Positions 32,526 through 39,710 of a stretch of 56,789 bases of DNA are shown in pieces (the first letter of the stretch is position 1; every line of letters starts with the position of its first letter). Position numbers and translations under genes: made by a program. The notes beneath the pieces were generated by a model. That model made no database searches. It saw nothing but the letters and a program-made list of their open reading frames with translations, and was not told the DNA's origin. The DNA is from Paraburkholderia sp. (lineage in GTDB: Bacteria; Pseudomonadota; Gammaproteobacteria; Burkholderiales; Burkholderiaceae): positions 1 through 56,789 of the forward strand of contig NZ_JAMFSB010000044.1 of assembly GCF_026225065.1 (NCBI RefSeq). The letters are read 5' to 3'.

Positions 32526-33384
32526 CAAGGAACTGCTAGCGCAGGCAGTTCACGCGGCGAGTTCGCGCAGCCGAGCACCATTTGTAAGAGTCAATTGTGG
32601 TGCGGTCCCGGAAGCGTTGTTCGAATCTGAGTTGTTCGGTCACGAGAAGGGAGCCTTCACCGGCGCTTCGACCAACAGGACCGGTCGCTTCGAGGAGGCG
32701 GACGGCGGTACCTTGTTTCTCGACGAAATTGGCGACCTGCCCTTCAGCATGCAGGTCAAGCTCCTGCGCACGCTGCAGGAGCGCACAGTGTCGCGCATCG
32801 GCTCCTCGAAGGAACGCAAGCTCGACGTCCGGATCGTTGCCGCGACGAATCAGGACCTCAAGCAGCAAGTCGCCAACGGCACATTCCGCCTCGACTTGTT
32901 TTACCGGCTTTACGTGGTTCCCATTCACATCGCGCCCCTTCGCGAGCGTGCGGAAGACGTTGCTTCGCTGCTCGGGCATTTTGTGCTGGAGGCGAACAAG
33001 CGATTCGGGCGCAACGTGCGTCTGTCCGGCGACGCATTAGCTGCATTGATCCGCTATACATGGCCTGGCAACGTGCGCCAGCTGCAGAACGTCGTGGATC
33101 GGCTCGCGCTGCTTTCGGACTCTGTTCTCATCGATGCCCCTGCGGTTCTGTCAGTCCTCACTTCGGAAGACAGTGTACCCGTGACAGGAAAGGAAGCGCC
33201 GACGCAAGGCGCAGACATCGTGATCCTACCGGCGCGTCGTATCGGCGAAGCAGACCGCGAGCAGATCATCATGGCGCTAAAGCTAGCTGGAGGCGTCAAA
33301 TCGCAAGCAGCGCAGAAACTTGGACTAACGCTCAGCCAACTGAACTATCGGATCCGGGTGCTTGGAATCGTGACCGTCAGGTAA
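32526..33384 (+). pseudogene. Sigma-54-dependent activator, cut inside Walker A by IS66
   Basis: About 285 residues of an NtrC/NifA-type activator remain. 'KELLAQAVHAASSR' is the end of the Walker A helix, then 'FVRVNCGAVPEALFESELFG', the GAFTGA loop in 'HEKGAFTGASTNRTG', Walker B 'GGTLFLDEIGDLP', 'LDVRIVAATNQDL', 'FRLDLFYRLYVVPI', and the Arg-finger region 'PLRERAEDV'. The C-terminus has a Fis-type HTH 'GGVKSQAAQKLGLTLSQLNYRI'. The sensor domain and the phosphate-binding GESGTG are gone: the IS end joins one base before the Lys codon of GTGKE. A frame is still open from an ATG in the IS, but without Walker A it cannot hydrolyse ATP. It may have controlled the oxygenase on the other side. Confidence 0.9.
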
Positions 33385-33586
33385 AACAGGACAGAACTGC
33401 CGCTCAAATCGATTCTGACGCGACGTCTCGGGCCAATCAGACCGATAGAGCCAACCAGTCGCTCGTACCGTTCAGGCACGCCACTAACCCCGTCGTCCGG
33501 TGGCAAGGGCCTTCGGCGAGGCCCCTTTTAGTACCGTTATCCAGCAGCTATGTACCTGCGCACGTATGATCGCTCGCATGACAAAT

Positions 33587-33949
33587 TTAGGGGGTGTCGA
33601 TTTGAGGCAACCCTTCAGTCGGAGTGAGCACAATATCTTGTATGCCTCCCGATTGGACAGTAATGTAGACGACAATGTCATCAGTTTCATTTTTAACGTG
33701 ATGCGTCACGCCAGGATCGATGGAATAGTAATCATGCACTTCTATTTTCTCAACCATATCGCCAATTTTAGTTTCAACGGTCAACACACCTCTGATTACA
33801 GTGAAGCGATCGTTGACGTTTGTATGACGGTGCCATAATGTCTCCCCCCCAACAAGAACTGTTGTCTGCGCAACTCCGTACCCTTCTTCTCGCAGTAACG
33901 TTCGATATAAAACCTTGCTATTGGCAAGAGGAATGTCCTTGTCGTTCAT
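33587..33949 (-). CDS. Cupin-domain protein
   Basis: 120 residues with a GGAG box 8 bases before the ATG. It is a single small cupin barrel: motif 1 'TLWHRHTNVNDRFTVIRGVLTVE' (His-x-His and Glu replaced by Asp/Arg context) and motif 2 'YYSIDPGVTHHVKNETDD' with the conserved Pro-Gly and His. It probably binds one metal and a small ligand; the reaction is unknown. The base composition is lower in GC than neighbouring genes, suggesting acquisition by transfer. The 200 bases between this gene and the sigma-54 remnant hold nothing recognisable. Confidence 0.78.
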   Translation of the reverse strand: MNDKDIPLANSKVLYRTLLREEGYGVAQTTVLVGGETLWHRHTNVNDRFTVIRGVLTVETKIGDMVEKIEVHDYYSIDPGVTHHVKNETDDIVVYITVQSGGIQDIVLTPTEGLPQIDTP

Positions 33950-34157
33950 TTTATTGCTCCAGTAAAAATTGACAATCTTGATAATTTAATAGCTTCACAG
34001 CAGGTGTAAAAATTTTGTGGCCCGACGAAGAACCTACATGGTCTGAACGCAAGAACCGAACCATGCAGTCCGAGAGACGCGTGTCTGAGGGAATGCGAGC
34101 ATTTGCATGGTCTGCCAGACGGAACCTGCACCACCTATCTAATGATGGCGGTTGAAA

Positions 34158-34186
34158 TGTTAACAAAGCACATAATTTTGTTAACA
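34158..34186. promoter_or_regulatory. Perfect 10-base inverted repeat upstream of the cupin gene
   Basis: TGTTAACAAA and TTTGTTAACA are exact complements separated by nine bases. They lie in an AT-rich stretch ~210 bases upstream of the cupin start. The T-N11-A spacing inside the arms would fit a LysR box, but no regulator gene is adjacent. The rest of 33950-34469 shows no gene. Confidence 0.5.
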
Positions 34187-34469
34187 ATCATTTGGACGCG
34201 GTGTCGTCGAGAACGTTGGCTCTATAGCCCGGTTGGTGTGGCGTGCGAAGCAAACAGCATGACTGCATGCATTCTGGCCGCTACTAACCGACACAACGCT
34301 TAACGACACACATGGCATCATTATTGCTTGCCCGGGGTATCAACCCCTGACACGTCGTGCGGTTAACAGCTGAGGTGTCGCCCTTCGAAAAGCTTGTCTA
34401 GGCTTTTCAGCTTGCTCGTTATCGGTCATCAGTTCGAGTTGTTGGAAATCAACGATCCACGGCCTATGC

Positions 34470-34680
34470 AAGGCGGAAATGATTCATCGTCGTGGCCGTG
34501 GAAAAGGCGTGAGTCTGTCGAACAGGCGACGCTGGAACGGGTGGCATGGTTTTCATCGACTGATGGAACCGCTCGGCTATATCCCGCCCGCAGAAGCTAA
34601 GGCAAAAACTACTACGGGTAACTCAACAATGCTGCTGGACTCGCCCCTGCATGACCGCCCCGCACGTTCCACTTAAAATC
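34470..34680 (+). pseudogene. Remnant of an IS3-family transposase (orfB C-terminus)
   Basis: Pieces of the highly conserved OrfB C-terminus lie in two frames: 'KAEMIHRR', then after a shift 'PWKRRESVEQATLERVAWF', then after another shift 'HRLMEPLGYIPPAEA'. The intact family reads 'KTEVIH…PWK…ESVE-ATLEWV-WFN-HRL-EPIGYIPPAEAE'. Two frameshifts and the missing DDE core show that it is dead. Confidence 0.75.
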
Positions 34681-34837
34681 TCAGAAGACTGTCCGAACGA
34701 GTGAGGCCACCTCTTTACGCGATAACTCTCAGCATGTACCTCGGCAGATTCTCCTCACCAATCGGAGCTTTCGCCATGCATGACGCCTCGAATTTCCGTA
34801 TTGTCCAGAAGGTGCTCATTCACCATGAGGAAGGCAA

Positions 34838-35143
34838 ATGAACGCGAAGAAAAGCGGTTTGCACAGCGCCTTGGCGAAAGTTGACTCGCAACGTATCAAG
34901 AAGACCGACTACGACGAAATCCCCGAACTCGGCGACGAATTCTTCCAGGGCGCCGACGAGGACCGCGCAGGCGAGCTCGTGAGGCGTGGGCGCGGCCGAC
35001 CGACCGGCTCGAACAAAGCTCAAATGAACCTGCGTATCGATCTTGACGTGATTGAAGCGTACAAGGCTCAGGGAGAGGGTTGGCAAACGCGTATGAATGA
35101 CGCGCTGCGCGATTGGGCGAAATCACACGGCATGATGCGTTAA
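34838..35143 (+). CDS. brnA: BrnA-family antitoxin, without a BrnT partner
   Basis: 101 residues. The ribbon-helix-helix end 'RGRGRPTGSNKAQMNLRIDLDVIEAYKAQGEGWQTRMNDALRDWA' is the BrnA signature. BrnA normally neutralises the BrnT ribonuclease encoded just upstream and represses the operon. No BrnT-like frame (its conserved 'FDWDPAK-x-x-x-N-x-x-KHGV' start) is visible in the ~900 bases upstream. An AGGAAGG-like box precedes the ATG. It is an orphan antitoxin or a stand-alone repressor. Confidence 0.82.
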   Translation: MNAKKSGLHSALAKVDSQRIKKTDYDEIPELGDEFFQGADEDRAGELVRRGRGRPTGSNKAQMNLRIDLDVIEAYKAQGEGWQTRMNDALRDWAKSHGMMR

Positions 35144-35213
35144 GGGGCCCAATCAAGGGGGCCCACCGGTCCAAGCGCTCAAACCTCATGGGACACCGAC
35201 GCCCCACCCGCCC

Positions 35214-35681
35214 TCACCCCCTCTCCCCAATCCCCTCCACCCGCGGAATCATCGCCGCCTGCCCCCGATACGTTCCCGCCTCATCCACCAACTGCCAAAC
35301 AGTAGCGTGTTCGATCCAGAATCGCTCACCCGACTTGGCAACACGCACTCCCCGATACCCGGTAACAAAACCATCACGCGCGACCTGATCGAGAAACGCC
35401 TGTCGCTCGCTACGCTCAGGCATTTCCGCAGAAAGCCGCGAAGGCAGCGCGATAAGCTCATCCCAGCTATACCCAAAGATCGCCTGAGCGCGCACGTTGC
35501 CATAAACGAAGACAGGATCTGCCGAAGCACTATGTGCAAGAACACCAAACGGCGCCGCCTCATAAAGCCAGGCAGCGCCTTCAGAAACGCTCATGCCGTC
35601 AGGAACGAGTGACTTCCCCACGAGTCGGCGGTAGCTGTCGGAGAGGAGGCAAAAGAATTCGGTATCGGTACACCGTGACAT
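35214..35681 (-). CDS. MEKHLA (PAS-like) domain protein
   Basis: 155 residues consisting almost only of one MEKHLA domain: 'FFCLLSDSYRRLVGKSLVP', 'AAWLYEAAPFGVLAHSASADPVFVYGN', 'AQAIFGYSWDELIALPSRLSAE', 'FVTGYRGVRVAKSGERFWIE' and 'TVWQLVDEAGTYRGQAAMI'. The domain is PAS-related, is known as the C-terminal part of plant HD-ZIP III factors, and occurs as stand-alone proteins in bacteria, where it is thought to sense light or redox state. ATG 35681 has AGGAG upstream at slightly long spacing. Confidence 0.87.
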   Translation of the reverse strand: MSRCTDTEFFCLLSDSYRRLVGKSLVPDGMSVSEGAAWLYEAAPFGVLAHSASADPVFVYGNVRAQAIFGYSWDELIALPSRLSAEMPERSERQAFLDQVARDGFVTGYRGVRVAKSGERFWIEHATVWQLVDEAGTYRGQAAMIPRVEGIGERG

Positions 35682-35907
35682 CAGAGAAGGCTCCTGAAAT
35701 CGCATAAGAGAGGGTCGTAGCAACAAGAGAAAACGCTGGCCCTCGCGAGTTTATTCCAACGAAGTCCCCCGCCCGCTCGACAATTTTCCACAACTCAAGA
35801 GTAAATGAAATGCGGCAGAAGCCTCCAGACCGCAAACTAAAAACCGACCTTTTCTTACGTGCGATTACCACATCCGCAATACCCCCGTCGGCTCAGTACA
35901 ATCCATT

Positions 35908-35997
35908 CCACGCTACTTCAACCCCTCGTAGTAGCGCCGTTGGTACCTCGACGTATGTGCTAAGGTCCGCCCTTCCCTCGGCGGGCCTCTTTTTTTG
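35908..35997 (+). ncRNA. Candidate small RNA with intrinsic terminator
   Basis: A −10-like TACAAT (35897-35902) precedes a ~90-nt segment with a GCTACT/AGTAGC stem (35912-35917 with 35930-35935) and a strong intrinsic terminator. The terminator is not near the 3' end of any plus-strand gene, because the brnA stop is 800 bases upstream. No good −35 was seen. Function unknown. Confidence 0.45.
35963..35997 (+). terminator. Intrinsic terminator, plus strand
   Basis: AGGTCCGCC pairs with GGCGGGCCT (one G-U pair) around a short pyrimidine loop, followed by a run of seven T. Confidence 0.8.
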
Positions 35998-36109
35998 TGC
36001 CGGCCGAACGTCGTCGACATCACCAGGAAATCGCCCGTAAGGTCGCGTAAAAAACTTTGTTGTCCTGTTTGAGTCTGTATTCACCGATATCAACGTGATT
36101 CGACTCAAC

Positions 36110-36526
36110 ATGCGCGCAACAATCCTTGGGACCCTCCTGATAGCCGTCTTTTGCATCCTCGCGGTGGCATTGTGCGAATCGAAGACCATCGAGCATCTGG
36201 TTCTCGATGGCGGAAACGACGATGTGCAACAGCAGGACACGTACGTCGAATGCGCGCACTACCCGCTGGGCCTCTGGACAACGTTTCGGGGCGATTTCCA
36301 CCACGGGCTCGGAAGACTTCGAGCGACGTACGACCGTTATCACTTCAGCTACCTCGATGCGATCGATGCCGCAACAACGCTTCCTATCGAGACCCTTGCA
36401 CTCGAGGAAGCCCACCCCGCCGCCACTCAGGCAATTCACTCAGAGCTGGGCGCGTCTGGCGCAACTTCAACAACGTCGGGCATGACGTGTGACCTGGAAT
36501 CGACCAGCGACACGGCAACGCCATGA
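36110..36526 (+). CDS. Hypothetical protein with N-terminal hydrophobic segment
   Basis: 138 residues. The first ~25 (MRATILGTLLIAVFCILAVA, then LCES) could be a signal or membrane anchor. The rest is soluble with 'GGNDDVQQQDTYVECAHYPLG' and 'ATYDRYHFSYLDAIDAA', followed by a Ser/Thr-rich tail. No family recognised and no convincing ribosome site. Third codon positions are moderately GC-biased, so it may be real. An overlapping minus-strand frame is less likely. Confidence 0.3.
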   Translation: MRATILGTLLIAVFCILAVALCESKTIEHLVLDGGNDDVQQQDTYVECAHYPLGLWTTFRGDFHHGLGRLRATYDRYHFSYLDAIDAATTLPIETLALEEAHPAATQAIHSELGASGATSTTSGMTCDLESTSDTATP

Positions 36527-36587
36527 TCCTCGCCCCGCTGCACAGGCACCAGCGCACCACTCGATGCCAGTTTCCAACTCGGTTACC

Positions 36588-36687
36588 GCAAAAAAAAAGC
36601 GTCGTGCAAGCACGACGCAATAAATCCTGAGTTTCGAGGGTCAGGACGTGAGAGACCAGAAGCACTGGAGCCATCTATCTCCAGACA
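36588..36687 (-). ncRNA. Candidate small RNA with three hairpins
   Basis: Reading the minus strand, a −10-like TATAAC (36694-36699) is followed by ~100 nt containing CTGGAG/CTCCAG (36665-36684), TCCTGA/TCAGGA (36625-36646) and a perfect GC-rich terminator hairpin with nine U. No coding gene ends here. This is the layout of a Hfq-type small RNA; the −35 is weak. Confidence 0.45.
36589..36618 (-). terminator. Intrinsic terminator, minus strand
   Basis: GCGTCGTGC and GCACGACGC form a perfect 9-bp stem with a 2-base loop. On the minus strand it is followed by nine T. Confidence 0.85.
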
Positions 36688-37118
36688 CAGCGAGTTATAC
36701 GGCAAAACGGGGCTGCAACTGAAGATCGGGGATGGCTGAAAATTACGTCAGGTAATCCTGAATGAAAGTTCTGTGACGGTCACAAACGGGGTCAATGTAG
36801 CGCTTTCCCTATAAAAGCAGCCTTCCAAGCTCCAAAAAACGCGCCCTTACAAAAAATTCAGGAAATCCCTACGCCCACGCGCTACAGAGATCGATGCGCG
36901 CTGCCGTATACCGAAGTAGCAACCATGGTTATGGTCCCTTCACCTTAGCTTCACAAAGTTCAGCCGCGGACATAAACGATTCGATACACGCAACAAGGAC
37001 AACTTCGGACAATGGACAGGCCGCGTATCGGTACCGTTAGGAGAGCCGAGATTGGCGCTTGGCGGTCCGATTTCGCAGATTGGACTCGTTAGCGATGGAC
37101 CCGCGGGAATACGCAATT
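36688..37118. other. Upstream region of the GGDEF-EAL gene
   Basis: About 430 bases, AT-richer than the neighbouring genes, with no supported open frame. It probably holds the promoters of the minus-strand RNA and of the downstream c-di-GMP gene. Confidence 0.45.
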
Positions 37119-39038
37119 ATGAAGCTCACGAAACTCCTGAAAGCCGTTAGAGAAATTGCGAGCATTCCGCGAGACAATCCGGATCTGCTGATCGCCCAGT
37201 ACCGAGCTTTCACGTTTCAGATGCCGCTCATGTACGTGGTCCTGATGATCAATACATGGGGGCTCGCGACAACGCACATGCACGTGGCGCCGCATTGGCT
37301 GACCGTCGACATACCCGTCATCATGACTGTGATCTCGGTGGTGCGCTTGATCGGCTGGCTGCGTCGCTCGCGGCAGGAAGCAACCCATGAGATTGCGTTA
37401 AAAGCGCTCTCCCGTACCCAACGACTCGCGCCCGTTATTGCTCTCACCTTTACGCTGTGGGCGTTCGCGCTCTTCCCTTACGGCGACCCGTATGAAAAGG
37501 CTCACGTAGCCTTTTATATGGCCATCACCGTGATTGGCGTGATTTTCTGCATGATGCATTTGCGGACGGCCGCCTTCACGGTTGCATTCATTGTAAACGG
37601 CTTGTTTGTCGTCTTCTTCGCCCTGTCCGGGACCTTGGTCTTTGTCGCAATCGCCGTCAACACGGCGCTTGTTTCCGCGGCGATGCTCGCCATCCTGCTG
37701 GTTCACTATCGTGACTTTACCGGCATGGTCAGTGCGCGAGCGGAGAATTTCCGGCTCGCCAATATCGATAGCCTGACGGGGTTGGCCAACCGTCGCGCGT
37801 TTTTTTCGTACCTTGATTATGCCTATACGAAAGCGAAATCGGATGGAAGCCGTCTCGCCGTCGGCATTATCGACCTGGATGGCTTCAAACTCGTCAACGA
37901 CATCTACGGCCATGCCACCGGCGATAAACTGCTGCAGATCATTGGAACGCGCCTCGTCGAGGCATGTCCGGAAAACTACTATGTCGCAAGACTCGGTGGG
38001 GATGAATTCTCGATTGTAGCTTCGAACTTTGGCGACACGGTCGAACTGCTGGCGAACGGAGAATTGATCTGTTCTGCCATACGAGCTGTTGCATCGATGG
38101 GCGATATTACGCTGCAAATAGGCGGGTCGATCGGCTTCTCGGTCTTTCCCGATATGGCGAGCGACACGACGCAACTGTTTGCGAACGCCGACTATGCGCT
38201 GTATCACGGAAAGCGCGGCAGTCGTGGCAAGGTGACGCTGTTCTCCACCGACCACGATGCCAAGATCCGCTACGAAGCAAAGATCGAGCAGGCGCTGCAA
38301 CACGCCAACCTCCAGGATGAACTGACGGTCGTGTTCCAGCCGATCGTCGATGTTTCGAACCGCGCGACCATTGGATTCGAAGCACTCGCCCGGTGGACCA
38401 GCCCCACGTTGGGCTCCATCACACCGGCGCAATTCATTCCCGTTGCAGAACGCACCGGAATGATCGAGAGGATCACTAAAACACTACTGAAGAAAGCACT
38501 TGTGCACGCGCTGCTTTGGCCGTCGTCCATCCGTCTTTCGTTTAACCTGTCTGCCCACGATCTTAGCTCTCCGGATACCGTCCTCGACATCATTACGGAG
38601 ATCGGCAAAAGCGGCTTCGATCCGGCTCGTCTCGATCTGGAAATAACCGAAACCGCTTTCATTCGTGATTTTGCGCAGGTCCGTCGTGCCACGGAGACGT
38701 TGCGAGCACTCGGATGCGGTATTTCTCTCGACGACTTTGGAACCGGCTTTTCGAGCCTGACGCACCTTCATGCGTTGCCGCTCACCAAGATCAAGGTCGA
38801 CCGTAGTTTCGTCGCGGATCTAAACACGAATCCCACGAGCTACAAGATCGTCAAGTCGCTCCTCGCGCTCAGCCGGGACATGGATCTTGATTGCATTATC
38901 GAAGGCATCGAGACAAGAGACGAGCTGGCCATTCTCAAAACGCTAGGCGGTCTGATGGTTCAGGGCTATCTGTATTCCAGACCCATCCCGGCAAATGAAG
39001 TCGTTAGTTTCCTTGAACAACCGCTGACGGTCGCTTAG
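37119..39038 (+). CDS. Membrane-bound diguanylate cyclase/phosphodiesterase (GGDEF-EAL)
   Basis: 639 residues from ATG 37119; in-frame ATG 37098 and TTG 37059 are alternatives. Residues ~30-195 hold about six hydrophobic helices ('MPLMYVVLMINTWGL', 'PVIMTVISVVRLIGWL', 'MAITVIGVIFCMMHL' and others). The GGDEF domain has 'DSLTGLANRRAFF', 'IDLDGFKLVNDIYGH' and an intact 'RLGGDEFSIV'. The EAL domain has 'FQPIVD', 'GFEALARW', 'LEITETAF', 'LDDFGTGFSSL', 'IKVDRSFV' and 'EGIE'. All metal-binding residues appear intact in both, so it could make or break c-di-GMP. It is monocistronic and flanked by a candidate sRNA and a MarR gene. Confidence 0.95.
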   Translation: MKLTKLLKAVREIASIPRDNPDLLIAQYRAFTFQMPLMYVVLMINTWGLATTHMHVAPHWLTVDIPVIMTVISVVRLIGWLRRSRQEATHEIALKALSRTQRLAPVIALTFTLWAFALFPYGDPYEKAHVAFYMAITVIGVIFCMMHLRTAAFTVAFIVNGLFVVFFALSGTLVFVAIAVNTALVSAAMLAILLVHYRDFTGMVSARAENFRLANIDSLTGLANRRAFFSYLDYAYTKAKSDGSRLAVGIIDLDGFKLVNDIYGHATGDKLLQIIGTRLVEACPENYYVARLGGDEFSIVASNFGDTVELLANGELICSAIRAVASMGDITLQIGGSIGFSVFPDMASDTTQLFANADYALYHGKRGSRGKVTLFSTDHDAKIRYEAKIEQALQHANLQDELTVVFQPIVDVSNRATIGFEALARWTSPTLGSITPAQFIPVAERTGMIERITKTLLKKALVHALLWPSSIRLSFNLSAHDLSSPDTVLDIITEIGKSGFDPARLDLEITETAFIRDFAQVRRATETLRALGCGISLDDFGTGFSSLTHLHALPLTKIKVDRSFVADLNTNPTSYKIVKSLLALSRDMDLDCIIEGIETRDELAILKTLGGLMVQGYLYSRPIPANEVVSFLEQPLTVA

Positions 39039-39060
39039 GCAACGCCGTGCAAACCACACA

Positions 39061-39495
39061 TCATACCGGCCGCGACTCCTCGATTAGCCGCTCCAGCAGG
39101 CGCTTCAACTGCTTCGAGTTACGCGGTCCAAGCGCGTCTTCGATCGCCTCATGATGCGCATCCACGCTACGCTTCAATCGCCCCACCATCTCCAGCCCGC
39201 GATCGCTGATATACAAGAGTACCTTGCGACTGTCTTGCGCGTCCTGTGCGCGCTGTACGAGTCCGCGGCTCACCAGTTTGTCGACGTTCTTGGTCAGCGC
39301 GGGCCCATTCAGTAGCACCTGCTCGGCGAGTTCGCCCATCGAATGACCTTGCTCGTCGGATACGACCTGCAGAATGCGCCAGTGCTCCTCGTTGACGTCC
39401 TCATCGGCAATCGATTGGGCAATGCCCATCTTCATCTGCCGGTGCGCCGAGGCCAGAAGCCAGGCGAGATACTGCGAAAGGTCGTGTTCGGGCAT
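39061..39495 (-). CDS. MarR-family transcriptional regulator
   Basis: 144 residues from ATG 39493-39495 (an alternative ATG lies ten codons earlier). Winged HTH: 'DVNEEHWRILQVVSDEQG', 'MGELAEQVLLNGPALTKNVDKLVSRGLVQRAQDAQDSRKVLLYIS'. The terminal helices would form the dimer. It is divergent from a leaderless AmiC-like gene, with a TTTCC-R-TGGAAA palindrome in between that recurs at the amidase promoter. It probably controls the amidase-transporter locus and itself. Confidence 0.9.
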   Translation of the reverse strand: MPEHDLSQYLAWLLASAHRQMKMGIAQSIADEDVNEEHWRILQVVSDEQGHSMGELAEQVLLNGPALTKNVDKLVSRGLVQRAQDAQDSRKVLLYISDRGLEMVGRLKRSVDAHHEAIEDALGPRNSKQLKRLLERLIEESRPV

Positions 39496-39544
39496 GGTAG
39501 ATGCATGGTGTCGAAGCAATGGCATCGATCTTACGCAAATTAAT

Positions 39545-39556
39545 TTTCCGTGGAAA
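39545..39556. promoter_or_regulatory. MarR-type operator between marR and the amiC-like gene
   Basis: TTTCCGTGGAAA, a near-perfect dyad, lies 50 bases upstream of the marR start. Its core matches the centre of the 30-base palindrome at 40820-40849 except for the R position. Confidence 0.6.
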
Positions 39557-39710
39557 GTATCGGTGCAAAACTGGCTGAAAATGTGCCAAGCTGGCGCTCG
39601 TCCGCCCGTGGTTGGTGCAACGCTTGCGTACGGCATGACGTTTTTGCCGGTCAGGCGTCGCGGCTAGCCTCGCTTACGTGTTCGACCACTTTGGCATCAC
39701 ACGCCCATCG

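Noticed and set aside
29463..32533. 8-base target duplication around IS66
   Set aside because: The flanks tatgaaac and caaggaac share only five positions, so a duplication is not supported.
34400..34837. Search for a BrnT toxin upstream of brnA
   Set aside because: The only frames found are IS3 transposase debris and a short unrelated peptide; none has the BrnT start or core motifs.
37398..38432. 344-codon minus-strand frame inside the GGDEF-EAL gene
   Set aside because: It is the complement of conserved GGDEF and EAL motifs and shows no protein-family features.
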